Translations under genes and position numbers: made by a program
Notes under the pieces: model-generated
Seen by the model: the letters and a program-made list of their open reading frames with translations, nothing else
Databases searched by the model: none
Told to the model about the DNA's origin: nothing
From: Hydra vulgaris
Taxonomy: Eukaryota; Cnidaria; Hydrozoa; Anthoathecata; Hydridae
Direction: 5' to 3'
DNA: 64,000 bases
NCBI RefSeq assembly: GCF_038396675.1
Contig: NC_088921.1
Location: 44,230,001-44,294,000, forward strand
In this document: piece after piece, positions 14,091 through 29,189 of the stretch
Position numbering within the stretch: position 1 is the first letter of the stretch
Layout of the letters: each line of letters starts with the position of its first letter

Positions 14091-15904
14091 CTAACCCGTT
14101 GATAACTGCCCAGTAGCATTATTAAATGACGATTACCCGTCATTAAATAAGTTTAAAATTCATTTCATTTATATTTTAAGATTAAAGTTATTAATTGAAG
14201 TATAATATTTTAATATTATTAACTTGGTACGCGAAAAAAGATCGTGAAGATCTTGTTGTTACAAATTTTAATAGTTACAATTTCTTTTTCACCATCAGAA
14301 TTTCTGAAAATATTGAACATAACGTTCAGAAAGTTATTTGATTTTTTTATTCAGAAACCCATTTATTATTCCTCATGTTATATAGAATGTTTTCTTTTAT
14401 GTAAATCAGAAATCCTCTAATTCGTTGATTAGTTATTATATATTACTCTTGGACAAAGTTCTTTCAAAACCTTGAAGATGGAAAAATTTATTATTTTGAA
14501 GTTCAATTTATAAAATCCAAGCTTCAGTTAAGCAATTATATTTACAAGTATCAGTTTGTTTGTTTTTAAATGGTTTTATGTTTGAAAAACAAATTATTAA
14601 ATAGTTTTGTAATAACCTCCTAAATTTAGGATAAGTGACAAGTGGCTGTTGTTGGGTTTGAATTTTTTTTATTTTATAGAATGAAATTGGCTTCCTCAAT
14701 ATTACTCAATATTTCATAAATGATTTTGTGGCTGCAGTTTTTATTACCACAGTAGCACATTACCACATTAGTTAAGATAATTTTTAGTGTAGTCCTTTTA
14801 ACAATAGTGAACACCAAAATAATCTCCCATTGACTGGTTTTAGGGACAATGAGTTATAGAAATTTTTCGATAATGTTGGATTTACTTCATGTTTTAAAGT
14901 TAGAAAACCGGTTTATGCTAAAATCTCATCAATTAAAGATAATGGTAACTTGAAATTGTTATAATTGTTCATAGTGAAATAACAATTCAAAATTGAAACA
15001 TAAAAGTAAAAAAAAACGAAATATAATAATAGTTCTACTAAATCGTATAAATTAAAAGCGTATACAAATTAAATATAAAACAACAATTAAAGTATATCAA
15101 AAATATTTTTTTAAATCCCTTTACTTGAAACATTTTTACTAAATTATTGTAACAGTTACATTACATGGATTTGCACTCGTTTCTCCTCGACATTACCCAC
15201 ATACTTTTGAACATAACAATCTGTGTTTGTGAAAACTGCATAGCCTCATACTGATTTTTTTAACTATCTATGCATTTAATATGACGTAATATAAAAAAGA
15301 TTTACATACTCGGTGTCTTACATACTTTTACATTTGATATCAGTGCATTTTGCACTGATATCAAATTTACTATTTTTGAATTGTTGTTTTGCTTAATGGC
15401 TACAATAACGTAAAACAAGTTTTTGGGTGAAATATGCAAATTTATCAAAATCCAAAATATGCAAAATTATTTCGTGATAATAGTTCCTGCTTTGACTGCC
15501 CAAATCCCCAGGGTTAAGCAAGAATGAATTATATTGTACCTTTCAAACAACAATCTAAAATATCAATGAATAGCCATTTGTTGGACTGGCTAGTAGATTC
15601 TATAACGATTTTTTAAAAAGTATGTACTTGTAAATGCACTTATAATCTATTGTAGTAAGATGGTTGCTCCTGGCATTACTTATTTGGATCAATTAATCCC
15701 TTGCATGCCATTTCGAGATGTTTTTTGCATATAAGATACAAATCCTTCTACTGAAACTTTTTTTGAAAATCTTCTTCTTTTGCCAAAACAGTCTTAAATG
15801 TTGCCAATATCTGCTAAAAAAATATTAAGTTTTAATAAAGCATATTCAAGTAACTGTTTAAAAAAAACTTGTGTAATACGAAAACATGTTAGTTGGTGAC
15901 GTTA
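14091..15904. other. Intergenic with a LINE 3'-end scrap
   Basis: About 14220-14265 reads AACTTGGTACGCGAAAAAAG and then GATCTTGTTGTTAC. This resembles the 3' UTR of the minus-strand LINE near 50.25-50.30 kb, so a small fragment of that family may sit here. No gene is recognisable in the rest. Confidence 0.4.
15332..15366. repeat. Perfect 16-bp hairpin, 3-nt loop
   Basis: ATTTGATATCAGTGCA - TTT - TGCACTGATATCAAAT. Confidence 0.85.
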
Positions 15905-16110
15905 AAATAAATTTCTTAAAAATAGGTATATTCTTCAACGGGCCGAAGGAAGTCCGAAATGCACGTTCATTGGACGTACCAAATGAAACGACTTTCGTCC
16001 ATCTATTTCGGACATCTAAAGTACGTCCCAAGACGTCCAAAACAGTCTGATTGGAGGTCCACAATAAACGCTATTGGACGTCCTACGGACGTCTAAATTT
16101 TGTTCGCTCA
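15905..16110. repeat. GGACGT-motif cluster next to a TA array
   Basis: A locally GC-richer patch with many copies of GGACGT/ACGTCC in both orientations (TTGGACGTCC, GGACGTCTAA, ACGTCCCAAGACGTCC). Similar motif-dense patches (CAACGTT at 49.4 kb, ACGGG at 56.95 kb) also abut TA arrays. Probably the terminal part of a repeat family. Confidence 0.55.
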
Positions 16111-16128
16111 TTTAAAATTTAATTTTAG

Positions 16129-16880
<752 letters not shown>

Positions 16881-17976
16881 CAAAGTGAAAGGCAATAGAG
16901 TTAAGTGGTGCTAAACATTTTTACCTACTAAAAAGTGAAATAAAGTAAAACAGGAAAGAATGAAATAGAAACTCATAACTTCTTAACAAAAGCATTGAAA
17001 AAACAAGTTTATACTAAAAATAAAGCGATTGTTTTCTATAAGCAAAAAATTTAATGTTATGTATTTGCCAGTTAGTAAAAAAATACTGTATTAGTTTATT
17101 CTTTTGCTCTTTATTGATTCTTAAATAAAGTAGAGAACTAGTTTTTTAAAGTAGTCGTTTATTAGCTAAATAATTAATTATATCGAATTTTAGATGTTTG
17201 TATCTATGTAGTATATGGACAGTTTACACAGTGATTGGATTGTATTTATTTGGATGGAAAACAATACCTTTTAAATTTGCTTATTTGTCACACATTCTGT
17301 AGCAGCTAAATTCTGGTACTGCCAGGTAAAATGAGACGCAAATTCCTTCAACAATTTTATGCAGAAATAAAACTGTTGAAACAATTTATCAAATATTTTA
17401 GTCAACTCCAAGCAAACTCTTTTTACTCGCTTTGCAATAATCACTAGATTTTAAAATACATGGTTGTTTCCATTCAGCATCAATAAAATTGATAACTCAA
17501 AATTGTAAACATGCTCATACATTTGAAACACCATCATCTCGTTATTTCAACATCTACTTGCATCTAATATATAGAGCTTTATAGTTTTTTTTTCAGGGGT
17601 ATTAATTATAGAGTTTTTTAGTTTTTTTCAGGGGTATATTAATGTAGCTGAGCCTAATCTATGAAAAATATCTGCAAGTTCATTACAAGTGTGAAAGGAA
17701 CACTTTCATAATAAAATAGCTTCAAAATTTTCTTTAAGTTTTTTTTACAAACACAACAATTGCCAAGCTGATCGTTTGATTCACCTTTTAAAGAAAAAAG
17801 TTTTATTTGTTTCTTTTGGCTATTCTAGTTCTATTATTTTCTTATAATCTACTTACCATCTACTAAGCAAGTACTACCACCACAAGCACAAAACAAAATC
17901 AATTGACCTATTTGCTAACCTCAGCTTTATAACGAATGGCATACATCCAACACGTTAACAAAAAAAAAATGTAGAC
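16881..17976. other. Intergenic
   Basis: No gene. A direct duplication of about 40 bp occurs at 17573-17640 (ATAGAG..TTTTAG/TAGTTT..TCAGGGGTAT twice). Confidence 0.45.
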
Positions 17977-18276
17977 TTGCTACAACTCGAAGGGAAAAAT
18001 GTCGACAAACTTAAAATACTTGAGAAATTAAAAAATTCTGACAGCAAAAAAGCAGCATTACAAGCAATACAAGGAAATGTAAGTTTAACTTTGATGATAA
18101 GCAACGAATATATTAAGCAACAAATCCGGTTCCAACAACAAAATCAGCAGCACACCAATCAGCAAATCAACAAGTCAAAAGTAGAAAATTTGATATCAGT
18201 ACAAAATGCAGTATATAAAAGTATGAAAGACACCGAATATGTAAAAGTTCTATTAGAGTATGTAAAAGTTCTATAG
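17977..18276 (+). CDS. Unrecognised Gln-rich open frame, possibly an exon or relic
   Basis: A 99-codon frame with a helical, charged N-terminal half (KLKILEKLKNSDSKKAALQ) and a Gln/Asn-rich middle (QQNQQHTNQQ). No initiator is obvious because the reported first codon is not ATG. Its last part has a short duplication (EYVKVLLEYVKVL). Just after its stop another frame reads RVLLQQTVAQLTSQLNLQNL, so a small tandem duplication may have shifted the frame. No family recognised. It could be an exon of an unknown gene, a transposon ORF relic, or chance. Confidence 0.2.
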   Translation: MLQLEGKNVDKLKILEKLKNSDSKKAALQAIQGNVSLTLMISNEYIKQQIRFQQQNQQHTNQQINKSKVENLISVQNAVYKSMKDTEYVKVLLEYVKVL

Positions 18277-19490
18277 TTCACCGAGTTCTATTGCAACAAA
18301 CTGTTGCACAATTAACATCTCAACTCAACCTCCAGAACCTTTCAACGGCTCAACATCGCCACAAAATAATTTTTTTTTCATTAATTGTTTTTTTTTTAAT
18401 TGTTATTATTAACTAGCTTTTTTATTGTTATTTGTAACTAAATGTTCTTTAATCATCCATGAAATTTATTCTTCTCAAATATAAAGATGGCATGAAATAG
18501 TTTCCTTTTTAATAATATAAACCTTTTTAAAAAACCAAAGATTGACTATATTTAAACACAGTTTAAAATTCTCTATAACTTAAAAAGTGACGTTTTTTAT
18601 TACTTACGAATAAAATGACGTTTAGTAACAGTTTTAGAAACTTTAAAATATCCCTGCAATCTAAAAAAATCATAACGTTGATTGGATACAGTTCAAAGCA
18701 AGGAGAATTCAGCAATTTTGTTCGACTATATCTTATTTAAGACTCGTAATAGCAATATTTTGCGGCAACATGAAGCGTCATTTGAAAACAAAACTTTTTC
18801 TTTAAAATATTTATAAAAGGATATTGAATGTGAAATGATATGTTTACTTAAGAATGAACTGATAGTATTCATATATAAAAATAAATAAAATAAATATAAT
18901 GATGAAATGAGAAATATTTTAATAAAGGAGTTCTTAACTCGTTATATACGTTGTTATATAGTTAGTATTTACAAAGTAGTTAAAATACTCAGATAAAGTA
19001 TTTCTAATTTTGGATCCTACATTTTACTTTTTTATAATTTTTTTTCTTTTTGGTTTCCTTCTTATAATATATGTGGGCCCACTTTATTTAAAAAATATAT
19101 ATGTATATCTTGTAATATGAAGTGGGCGTCAATAAAGCAACTTATAAATTACAATAATAAAAGAAAAACAAAAGGTTTCAATTTTTTTTTTAAGTTTAAA
19201 ATATTTGCATTTGAAAATATTGTTATTGCTTGGCAATACAAGTCTAGTTTTTAATAAGGTGTTTAGTAACTTCCAGTCTCGTGTGAAGCACCAATTTTCA
19301 GTATATTCTATTATCTAACAAAAGATGGTTAGCAAAAAATTATTTTGATTTGTGTTTAAGAATAAAAAAACTTTTAAAAATATTATGTTAAATGTTGGTT
19401 TGACATGGAATGAAAAGAAAAATAACAGTTATTGCGTCACATTCAAATCTAGTTTATTATCCTGACATTATTTATATTTTAATATTTTAT
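18277..19490. other. Intergenic upstream of the SEA gene
   Basis: No gene recognised. An AGTGGGC motif in two orientations (about 19075 and 19120) could be a transposon-end relic. No promoter element can be assigned with confidence. Confidence 0.4.
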
Positions 19491-19588
19491 ACATTTCAAA
19501 GAATATTATTTAATTGGAATATGGGTCAACAGCAATCCCTGCTGTTGACTATATTCACATTTCAAAGAATTTTATTTAGTTGGAATAT
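19491..19588. repeat. 32-bp direct repeat flanking a perfect hairpin
   Basis: ACATTTCAAAGAATATTATT (19491) is repeated with three changes at 19557. Between the copies lies GTCAACAGCA-ATCCC-TGCTGTTGAC (19525-19549). It lies immediately upstream of the SEA gene start, so a regulatory or transposon-footprint origin are both possible. Confidence 0.7.
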
Positions 19589-19633
19589 ATGTTGCAACGT
19601 TTGCAAATAATTACTCGTAATTATTTATCTGTT

Positions 19634-21402
<1,769 letters not shown>

Positions 21403-22599
21403 CTATATCTATTTTCAATAATTATGACATATATAATATATAGAGAGGTAACTAATTGTACTAAGAGACTCAGACGGAAGTTTGAAAACGTATTAATTTG
21501 TAAGATATATATGCGCGAATTATAATTTACACGCAGCTTTAAATTTCATAGCTCGGAACAAAACTAAACTGTTTAATTATAAATAAGTTTATAAAATTTA
21601 TTTATAAACTATATTACATCTGTTACTCTTTATTCGGTTCATTACTCAGATATTTATAGTTTTTATAAAATGTAGACTTGTAAAAGTAAATTATACATTC
21701 TACTTTTTTTTTTTAAATGTACATTATTAACGAATCATGGTAAAAGGGGTTCAGTCATGATAAAGTTTTAAAACTAAATTAAAGAGGAATGAGCTAATGC
21801 TAAATAATATAGTGTTAATATATTTACGATTTATTTAGCTATTGCTAAATAAAAATATAATCATAAAACTCATGTATCAAAAAGTTTAATAAAAAAACAA
21901 AAAAAAACAAAAAATTAAAAGAGTAAAATTTTTTACTCAGAATGACGTGATGTTACACAACAAACTTTATCAACTCATAACGTAAGTGTAAAACTCGAAT
22001 TTTGAAACTCAAATTGTATAAAACTGCTCATTTCAAAGTTTATAACTTAGAGATTGATCCCATTTTTACAAGAACTGATTCAAGCTTACATATTTTTTTT
22101 TTAAACAATATAAACGTAGATTATTAGTTTTTTTTTAATGTACATCGTAAATCCATTCCTTAATTCTTTGATATCTTATTTTTAGTGGAATCTTATATAA
22201 CGGAGTTAAAAAACAAACTTTTACATGATATTTGTCGAGATATTTTTGTTGTGTAAATATTTAAAAAATATAAAAGAATAGTTGACCACTAGTAACTGCT
22301 GTATTTTTTCGACATAGTTTTACGTTGTACTGAACACTTCATACTATTTTTAATATTTTGTTTTAGCATTATTTTAATACCATGCTGTTGAAATTTTCTA
22401 GCACGCTATTTTAATACCGTGCTAGAAAATTTCAATTTATAAAAAATCTGAAGATTTCTCTAACTTCTAAACTATCACTCAAATTTTAACAAAATTCTTT
22501 GATCCTTCAATTAAACTTTTACTATTTCATCCTAATTCAAATTTGTCTCTGACTATTTCCATCATCTCATTCTACTTATTAACCATTATGTTAAAGTTT
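21403..22599. other. Probable 3' UTR of the SEA gene, then intergenic
   Basis: No further exon seen. The hairpin at 22388-22435 is listed separately. Confidence 0.4.
22388..22435. repeat. Perfect 18-bp hairpin
   Basis: TTGAAATTTTCTAGCACG, a 12-nt loop, then CGTGCTAGAAAATTTCAA. Preceded by TTTTAATACCATGCTG, a near copy of its own loop and right arm, suggesting a partial inverted duplication. Confidence 0.85.
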
Positions 22600-23230
22600 T
22601 ATCACTCATTAGATGGAAGCAGTAAGACAAGGACTAATGCTTTTGATGTATCTAAGGCTTTTAAAAAAGTCTAACATGATGGTCTTCCCAATAAGTTAGC
22701 TTTATAAAGTTTTGAAAATTAAAAAAGAAAGCTTTGAAAATTATTGAATTATTCTTTTTTAACCGTGGCATTAAAGTTGTTTTTGATAGACAACACTCCT
22801 CTTCACTTTCAATATCATCTGAGATATCACAATGTTCTACCCTTGGCCCTGTGTGTTTCACATCTATGTTAATGATCTTTCATGATGACAAAACTATATA
22901 ATACAGTCTTGACAAAAAGTTATTACTTTTTGGGCAAAGGCGTCAGGAAGTCAACCTTACATTTTTTTTCTGTAACAGCCTAGAGCTTGAGTGGCTGGTG
23001 AATTTTAGTCCAAAAAGATTTTTACCTTTTGAACTAAAATTACATACTTACTTAGTTATTTAATGTTAATAATTATTGAAGTGTTTTTGACATTCTTATG
23101 TTGATGAGTAATCTTACTAACATTTCTTCTTTACATCTTCTCTTATTATCACTTATTACTCTTTTTTGTCGTTGTATAAAAAATTATGGCCATATTTGGG
23201 CTTTTTCTACTAATGAAGCTTCGCTCTTTT
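22600..23230 (+). pseudogene. LINE RT fragments, heavily decayed
   Basis: About 22640-22700 reads FDVSKAFKKV-stop-HDGLPNKLAL, the RT block usually FSKAFDKVWHDGLLYKL. About 22790-22890 reads SQCSTLGPV and then IYVNDLS, the GVPQGSVLGPVLF..IYINDL block. A weak thumb-like segment ending NYGHIWAFST lies at 23180-23215. Multiple stops and frameshifts. Probably the same family as at 13.45 and 24.72 kb. Confidence 0.6.
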
Positions 23231-23327
23231 AGGTAAGATTTAAATTTGCTTTATAATTTTTTTGACACTGCTTTAAGTTGGCAAACTTGAGCTTCTGCCT
23301 AATTATCAAAGGTTGGTTTTTTTTTTT

Positions 23328-24712
23328 ACTTACAGTCGTGAGACAATTTATTATGGTCACCCACAATTTTTTACATCCTCAAGTTTATAAGTCTATTATT
23401 TTAATTTTTTTTTTTTTGATTTATGTACTCAAAAGTGATTTTTATTTAAGAAATGGGTATTTTTTTTGACAAATAAAAATATTTAACAAACTGGTAATAA
23501 ATTTTATTATTTAAGTATTACTACAAATATATTCAAGATTAATATTTGGTGATTTCTCTTTTGCCTCTTCATATTCTACATTCTGCCATTTCATATTTGC
23601 AAGAACCCTTTTTGGCATACTTTTGATGCATTTTTTAGTTATTTCCTTCAATTTTTATTATGGTTTCAATGGTGAATAGTTCTTTTTATTAAATACATTT
23701 TATTTGTAACATTTTCTTTATATATTTGCTTCTTTAGGAGCACCCAAACATTTTCCATAGGATTTAGGTCAGGAGAGTTTCTTGAGCAATCAAGTAATGG
23801 AATATTCGGTCATAGTAGATATTTTTTAATTGATTTAGCCGTGTGACATGGTGAATCGTCCTGCATAAAGGTTTTTTTTACTGGACCAAACCATTCTGCC
23901 AATTGTGGCAACAATATTTGTTCCAGAACTTTTTTATATTGTAACTGATTCATTAATCCTTCAACTATACAGAGCCTTCCCATTCCCCTTCCACATATCA
24001 CTGACCAGATCATCACAAAGGTAGGGTGTTTAACAGTTTGAGCGATGCAGTCCAATAAGTATTTTTCCCTTTTTTTCTTTTTACATATTAAGTCTTCTTT
24101 GTTAACACTTGGAAAGTAATCTTGTTGCTAAAGCATGCCTTAAATTATTATACAAGGATTGTTGAGTGAATCTTTAAAGTTTGATTTAAGAAAGTGGATA
24201 TTTTAAAATCATTTAAATTAAATTTACCAATTTCCAATCATCTTTTGTTAAATTCCTATACTTTTTTGCCCACTTCAGCCTTTTTTGCATCATTTTTGGT
24301 GTCAGTTTAGGCTTCTTAGCTAGACGTCGTGAAATGTAACCAAGATCGTGGAGGCGACGTTTAACCGTTCTCTTTGACATTTTGACTCCAGATCGGTCCA
24401 GCTCTTTAGTTATTTCATTGTTGGTGGCCTGTCTATTTTCTAGAACAATCTTAGTTAGTATTCTTTCTTCGCGTGGTGTTAGGATTCTCTTCTTTCCATA
24501 TTTACCAACCCTCTTTGGCATCAAGTTCTCCATATTAACCATTTTTGTGTGTATATTTGTAAAGAAACCCGCAAAATACCACATTTTCTTGCAGTTTCAC
24601 GTTGAGAAAGATTAGTATTGATTAAAAGTGCCCTGATTTCAGCAATTTTCCAAGGTAACAAGTCCTTTCTTTTCCATAACTAAAATAAAATTTCAGTACT
24701 ACAGTAAAGATT
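23328..24712 (-). mobile_element. Tc1-like DNA transposon, dead copy
   Basis: About 1.4 kb, the usual Tc1 length, between TA dinucleotides next to CAGTCGTGAG (left) and ...AGTACTACAGTA (right). The ends are only loosely complementary. The transposase reads on the minus strand. It lies between LINE fragments of the same orientation. Confidence 0.7.
23735..24584 (-). pseudogene. Tc1-family transposase (broken)
   Basis: The N-terminal part (24584-24213) has the paired HTH domain: a KKRILTPREERILTKIV segment, ELDRSGVKMSKRTVKRRL, and KPKLTPKMMQKRLKWAKKY ending KDDW. The catalytic part (24055-23810) has VKHPTFVMIWSVI and FMQDDSPCHTAK (second acidic residue). Past a further break come NSPDLNPMENVWVLLKK (third acidic residue, Glu). 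The segment between 24212 and 24056 contains stops and I see no S-D-E motif, so the first catalytic Asp appears lost. PSVNKEDLICKKKKGKYLL recovers the reading frame just before VKHP. Clearly inactive. Confidence 0.85.
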
Positions 24713-24717
24713 TTACT

Positions 24718-25000
24718 TTGTATGAATACTGTTGCTATATCTGCCCAGGATCTTCCAATGATGCCTTTTCTCTTTTAGACAAGGTGCAAAAACGCATTGT
24801 AAACATAGTTGGACCTGCACTTGCACCAACCTCCAACCATTATTACATAGTTGTAATGTTGTTTCTCTTTCTTTTTTCTGCAAATACTATAACGGGCACT
24901 GCTCTAAAGGGCTAGTGTCTCTTGAGCCACCTACTAAAATTTATTCTCGTGTTACTCGTCGTTCAATTAAGTTTCATCCTTTCAGAGTTTATTTTAATTT
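24718..25000 (+). pseudogene. LINE C-terminal fragment, same family as window start
   Basis: It encodes YCCYICPGSSNDAFSLLDKV-QKRIVNIVGPAL and then, in another frame, the ACTATAACGGGCACTGCTC segment, which matches bases 9-28 of the window almost exactly. It runs through TCTCGTGTTACTCG to TCATCCTTT and then loses similarity near 24985. Confidence 0.75.
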
Positions 25001-25837
25001 TTTTAGTATGAAAGTTTACTTTTTTAAGTATTATAATATCTTTTCCAAAAAATATCTTGAAAATCTTAAGAATCTGAGAGCCATTAAAAAATTTTGATCT
25101 CCTATATAGTTGAATAACATTATTTCATTACTTTTGGGATCTATCCTGCACTCTGATGTCTACATCATATTCAAAATCTCTTCAAATCTGCAATTTGAAA
25201 TCATTTTATTTTAAAATTATTTTAAAAAAATTAACTGATTTTAAAAATCAATTACATTATTTTTAAATTGAATTTTTGTAAACATGCGATATACATTTTT
25301 GGTAATCATCTTCTCGTTACTTAAAAAAATTATTCGTTTTTTAATAGATAATCAGGTTAAATTTAGAAAATCTAATAATCTTAATAATCAGGTTAAATTT
25401 AGAAAATCTTGTCGCTACTAAACAAGAAATGTAAATATTTAGAGATTTGTATAATGCAAAATGGTTTTAAACCTTTATCAAAAATTCAACAGATAATTGT
25501 TTTCTACACTGTTAAAATTTTTTTAGCAGAACTTTAACTCATCTGTAAACCATTTAAAATATTGTACAGAATAAAATGACCCAAATATACATAATAACTG
25601 CTTCTTTTATAACTCTTGAATTACGGAAGATGAATTTATCATTTACTAAGGTATTTTAGGTCCGTGATCAATTAAGAACTTCCACTTACTTGGTTAATTT
25701 TGGAATATACTATTATATACAGTAAAAAGTATTTAAAGTAAAATATATGAATTCAAATTATTTTATATATGCTACTATTTTGTTCTTTATTTTAGATACT
25801 AACAATAAATAGAATACTTACATAATAGTATTGATAA
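25001..25837. other. Intergenic
   Basis: No gene. A duplicated TAATCAGGTTAAATTTAGAA block occurs at 25349 and 25384. Confidence 0.5.
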
Positions 25838-25906
<69 letters not shown>

Positions 25907-26260
25907 AAGAAGAAGAAGAAGAAGAAGAAGAAGAAGAAAAAGAAGAAGAAGAAGAAGAAGAAGAAGAAGAAGAAGAAGAAGAAGAAGAAGAAGAAGAAGA
26001 AGAAGAAGAAGAAGAAGAAGAAGAAGAAGAAGAAGAAGAAGAAGAAGAAGAAGAAGAAGAAGAAGAAGAAGAAGAAGAAGAAGAAGAAGAAGAAGAAGAA
26101 GAAGAAGAAGAAGAAGAAGAAGAAGAAGAAGAAGAAGAAGAAGAAGAAGAAGAAGAAGAAGAAGAAGAAGAAGAAGAAGAAGAAGAAGAAGAAGAAGAAG
26201 AAGAAGAAGAAGAACAATAATAACAATAATAATAATAACAATAATAACAAGAATATTTAA
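25838..26260. repeat. Long (GAA)n array flanked by (AAT)n
   Basis: AAT repeats from about 25838 change to GAA at about 25879 and continue to about 26213, roughly 110 triplets with one AAA interruption near 25937. Then AAC/AAT triplets follow. One strand is all purine, so it could form triplex DNA. The long Phe and Leu frame on the minus strand is an artefact of the repeat. Confidence 0.97.
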
Positions 26261-26772
26261 AGTATTATAAATAATAAAATCGAAATATCATTATTAAGAA
26301 TAAACATAAATAATTGATTGACAAAGAAGGATTACTCATGCAGAAACCTGATCAAAGGAGTGTCACCAAATAATTATATTATTAATAATAATTTAAAAAC
26401 TAATAATAATAACTTTATTCATTAATAGAGCAAAAAAAACAGCAAAAATAATAGTATTTATAATATTTATAAAAATAATAGTAATAATAAAAATAGCAGT
26501 ATTAAAAATAGTAAATAATAATGACAAAAACAATAAAGTTTCTATAAAAATATTAAGAAGAAAAAGAAAAGTAAGAAAACTAAAAAAAGTTAATAATCGT
26601 AAAAAATGAAAATAAAATTTTGTTTAAATTTTTTTTTTTTAAATAAATAAATGAAGATAAATTATTTTGAAGTTTTAATTTTTAATAAAGTACACAAGAC
26701 TTCGATTCCATTGACTCGTGCACTGATGTGTAACTGAATACTTACCATACCTCAAAGTTTTATAGGGAGGTA
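26261..26772. other. Intergenic
   Basis: A/T and AAT-rich low-complexity sequence. No gene. Confidence 0.5.
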
Positions 26773-27424
26773 GGGGAGAGTGACCTAAAACGGGCTCCTT
26801 TCCAAAAAATGATAGAATCAGCTATCTATAACCAACCGAAAATTACAAACAAAGTATTTTTCAGGAAATTCAATCTATGCTCTACAATTTAACATCAAAA
26901 AATAAAGGTGTAGCTATGCCTTTCATTAGGAAATAACCGTTGAACTAAGAGATGCTAGGGGCCCGTTGCACCCTTGAGGTAGCCTAAAATAGGCCCCTTA
27001 TTTAATTTCTGAATAAAACCTAATTATTAAACAAAAATTGACTGTAATTTATTGATGGTACATAATTTTCTGTTCATTATTTACATTAAATTTTGAGACT
27101 CTGAGTAAACTCAACTGAGGCAGAATGTCCAATGTGCCTAAATTGAAGTGACATCTCTCGAATTAATCTTGTGCAAATTAAAAGATAATATGTTTAATTT
27201 TAAAAAATATCAAAAAATATAATAAACATAAGTGCTTTTTATAATTGCAATAAAAATAAATACAATATTTAGCTCAACAAAATTTAAAAGTGATCTTTTC
27301 AAATATATTTAAAAAAATGAAACCTCAGTTTTATTTATTACTTATAGCGGTAAAGATTAGTTATCTTTATTGTTCAATTCTTCAGCACATAACACTGCTT
27401 TTTTTATTGGTTTTATTATTTTTA

Positions 27425-29085
27425 TCAGTTTCTTTGATGAAGTGTGGTCTTTTTTTGGCTTTCGTAATTTTTTTTTTCTTTTGCTCTTTTGATTTCTGTT
27501 AATAACTTTCGGTTTTCTTTTAATAACATTTTTATTGTCTTTATATTTTGCTTTTCTTCCAAATCATATTTGTATGGACTGCTTGTCAAAACAGCAGTAA
27601 ACCCTTGTGCTGATGATTTTTTTTTTCGAGGAGTAATAATCTTTGGAATAGGAGAAACTTTTGTCAGGGGAAAATATTGGTTTTTATTTGATACTGTTGG
27701 TGGAATAACTGGCTCTGAAAAGTTGAGACTTTGTGTCAGAACTTGATTAACAACTGGCGTTACAACTTTTGAGGCCTGAAGCTCAATGAGCAGATCCTCA
27801 TTTTGAGCAATGTCTAGAATCTGCTTTGGCGAGATTAATGTTTGACCAGGAACATCTTCAAACGTTATTTTTTTTATTGAGCAACTGCAGAGGAATATCA
27901 GTTGAAAGTGCTGAGGCAAAATCATTGTCTGTAAAAACATTTCGATTTATCGGGAAAATGCCAGTCTTAACAAAACCATTAGCAGCAAATAGCTATTTTT
28001 GAACAGTTCGGCTATTTGATAAGTTGTTACAACTCGTCCAGGATGATTTCTCAGCCAATTTTTAACCTCTTGTGCATAATAAGTCATTAAAGGCTTCATA
28101 AAAGCTACATCTAAAGGTTGAAGTCTATGGCTACAATGTGGTGGAAGACACAATAAGATAACGTTATTTTGACGAGCTAGATTAATTACTTTTAGATTTG
28201 AAGTATGAGTTTTATGCCCATCTAATATTACCAAAACAAGCTTATGTTGGGTTAGCATGCTTTACAAAGTGCATGAACCAAGTAAAAAATATATCACTTT
28301 GCATCCAACCTGATGGGTTACAAACAGCAATTGAACTGGGCGGTGCAGAATCCATTAGTTCAGATGTCATGTAAACTCTTGGAAAAACAAAAAGAGGTGG
28401 CACAAAATTGCCTAAATGCAGATTTCTACTGTAACCAACTGCCCATGCTCAGCAGAAGTTAGGCATCCAACCTGTTTCTTTCCACGAATAGCAACCACTT
28501 TTGATGGCTTATTTGGAACAGTAGTAATGCCTGTTTCATCAACATTATAAACACGATTCGTAAAAAAGTGATGCTTTTCCTGCAATGCTTGCAATAAATC
28601 AAAAAACTTTCAGACACTGGCTTGATTAAAGCCCTGTGCTCTTGCTGCAGAAGTTGGCTCTGGTGTTCTTACAGATAATTGAGGGTGTCGAGTCAAAAAT
28701 CCATGAAACCAATTAGCACCAGCTTGTTCACTTTTTGAACTGAACCTTCTATGAAGATTGTTAAGTTTAGCAAACTGGAGGCAACTTTACGCAAAACTTG
28801 AGGTGTTAAACCAAAAAGCATAACTTCCATTTGCTTGATATGAGTCACCAGCTTATTTTCCATTTCAATAGAAAACACACATTTTACTGATTCAAGTGAT
28901 TTCAACGAGGCTTGTACAAAGTTCAAATTAAGTCTACACTTTTTTTGCAAAGTACTTTGTGGTACATTGAACTGCTTGCATGCTTTTTTTAATCCCATTT
29001 CTTTCTTTCTTACAGCCTCAAAAGCTGATGACATAGACCTCTCACTCCAACACTGCCTTTTTGTTTTTCTTACATATTTCCCCAT
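27425..29085 (-). pseudogene. pogo/Tigger transposase (HTH-psq and DDE_1 type), decayed
   Basis: The start is ATG 29085 (MGKYVRKTKRQCWSERSM), followed by an HTH: ACKQFNVPQSTLQKKC. Then, across a frameshift, GANWFHGFLTRHPQLSVRTP (CENP-B/Tigger second DNA-binding segment). The catalytic core has VYNVDETGITTV (first Asp), LTSAEHGQLVTV, a PPLFVFPRVYM segment in another frame, LVILDGHKTHTSN (second Asp) and LPPHCSHRLQPLDVAFMKPL (third Asp). The charged C-terminal tail includes TPRKKKSSAQGF and ends LHQRN. An in-frame UGA (ASV-stop-KFFD) and at least three frameshifts disrupt it. The protein would cut and paste the element at TA sites. This copy cannot. Confidence 0.85.
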
Positions 29086-29189
29086 ATCTAAAACAAGAGG
29101 AATTGATAGAAAAAAAGCTTATAAAATCAGTCCAATAATATGTATACATTGTATTTAATAAAGATTGATAAAAAGTATTGCCAAATCTA

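Noticed and set aside
25792..26250. 152-codon poly-Phe/Leu frame
   Set aside because: Translation of the (GAA)n array on the minus strand. No gene context.
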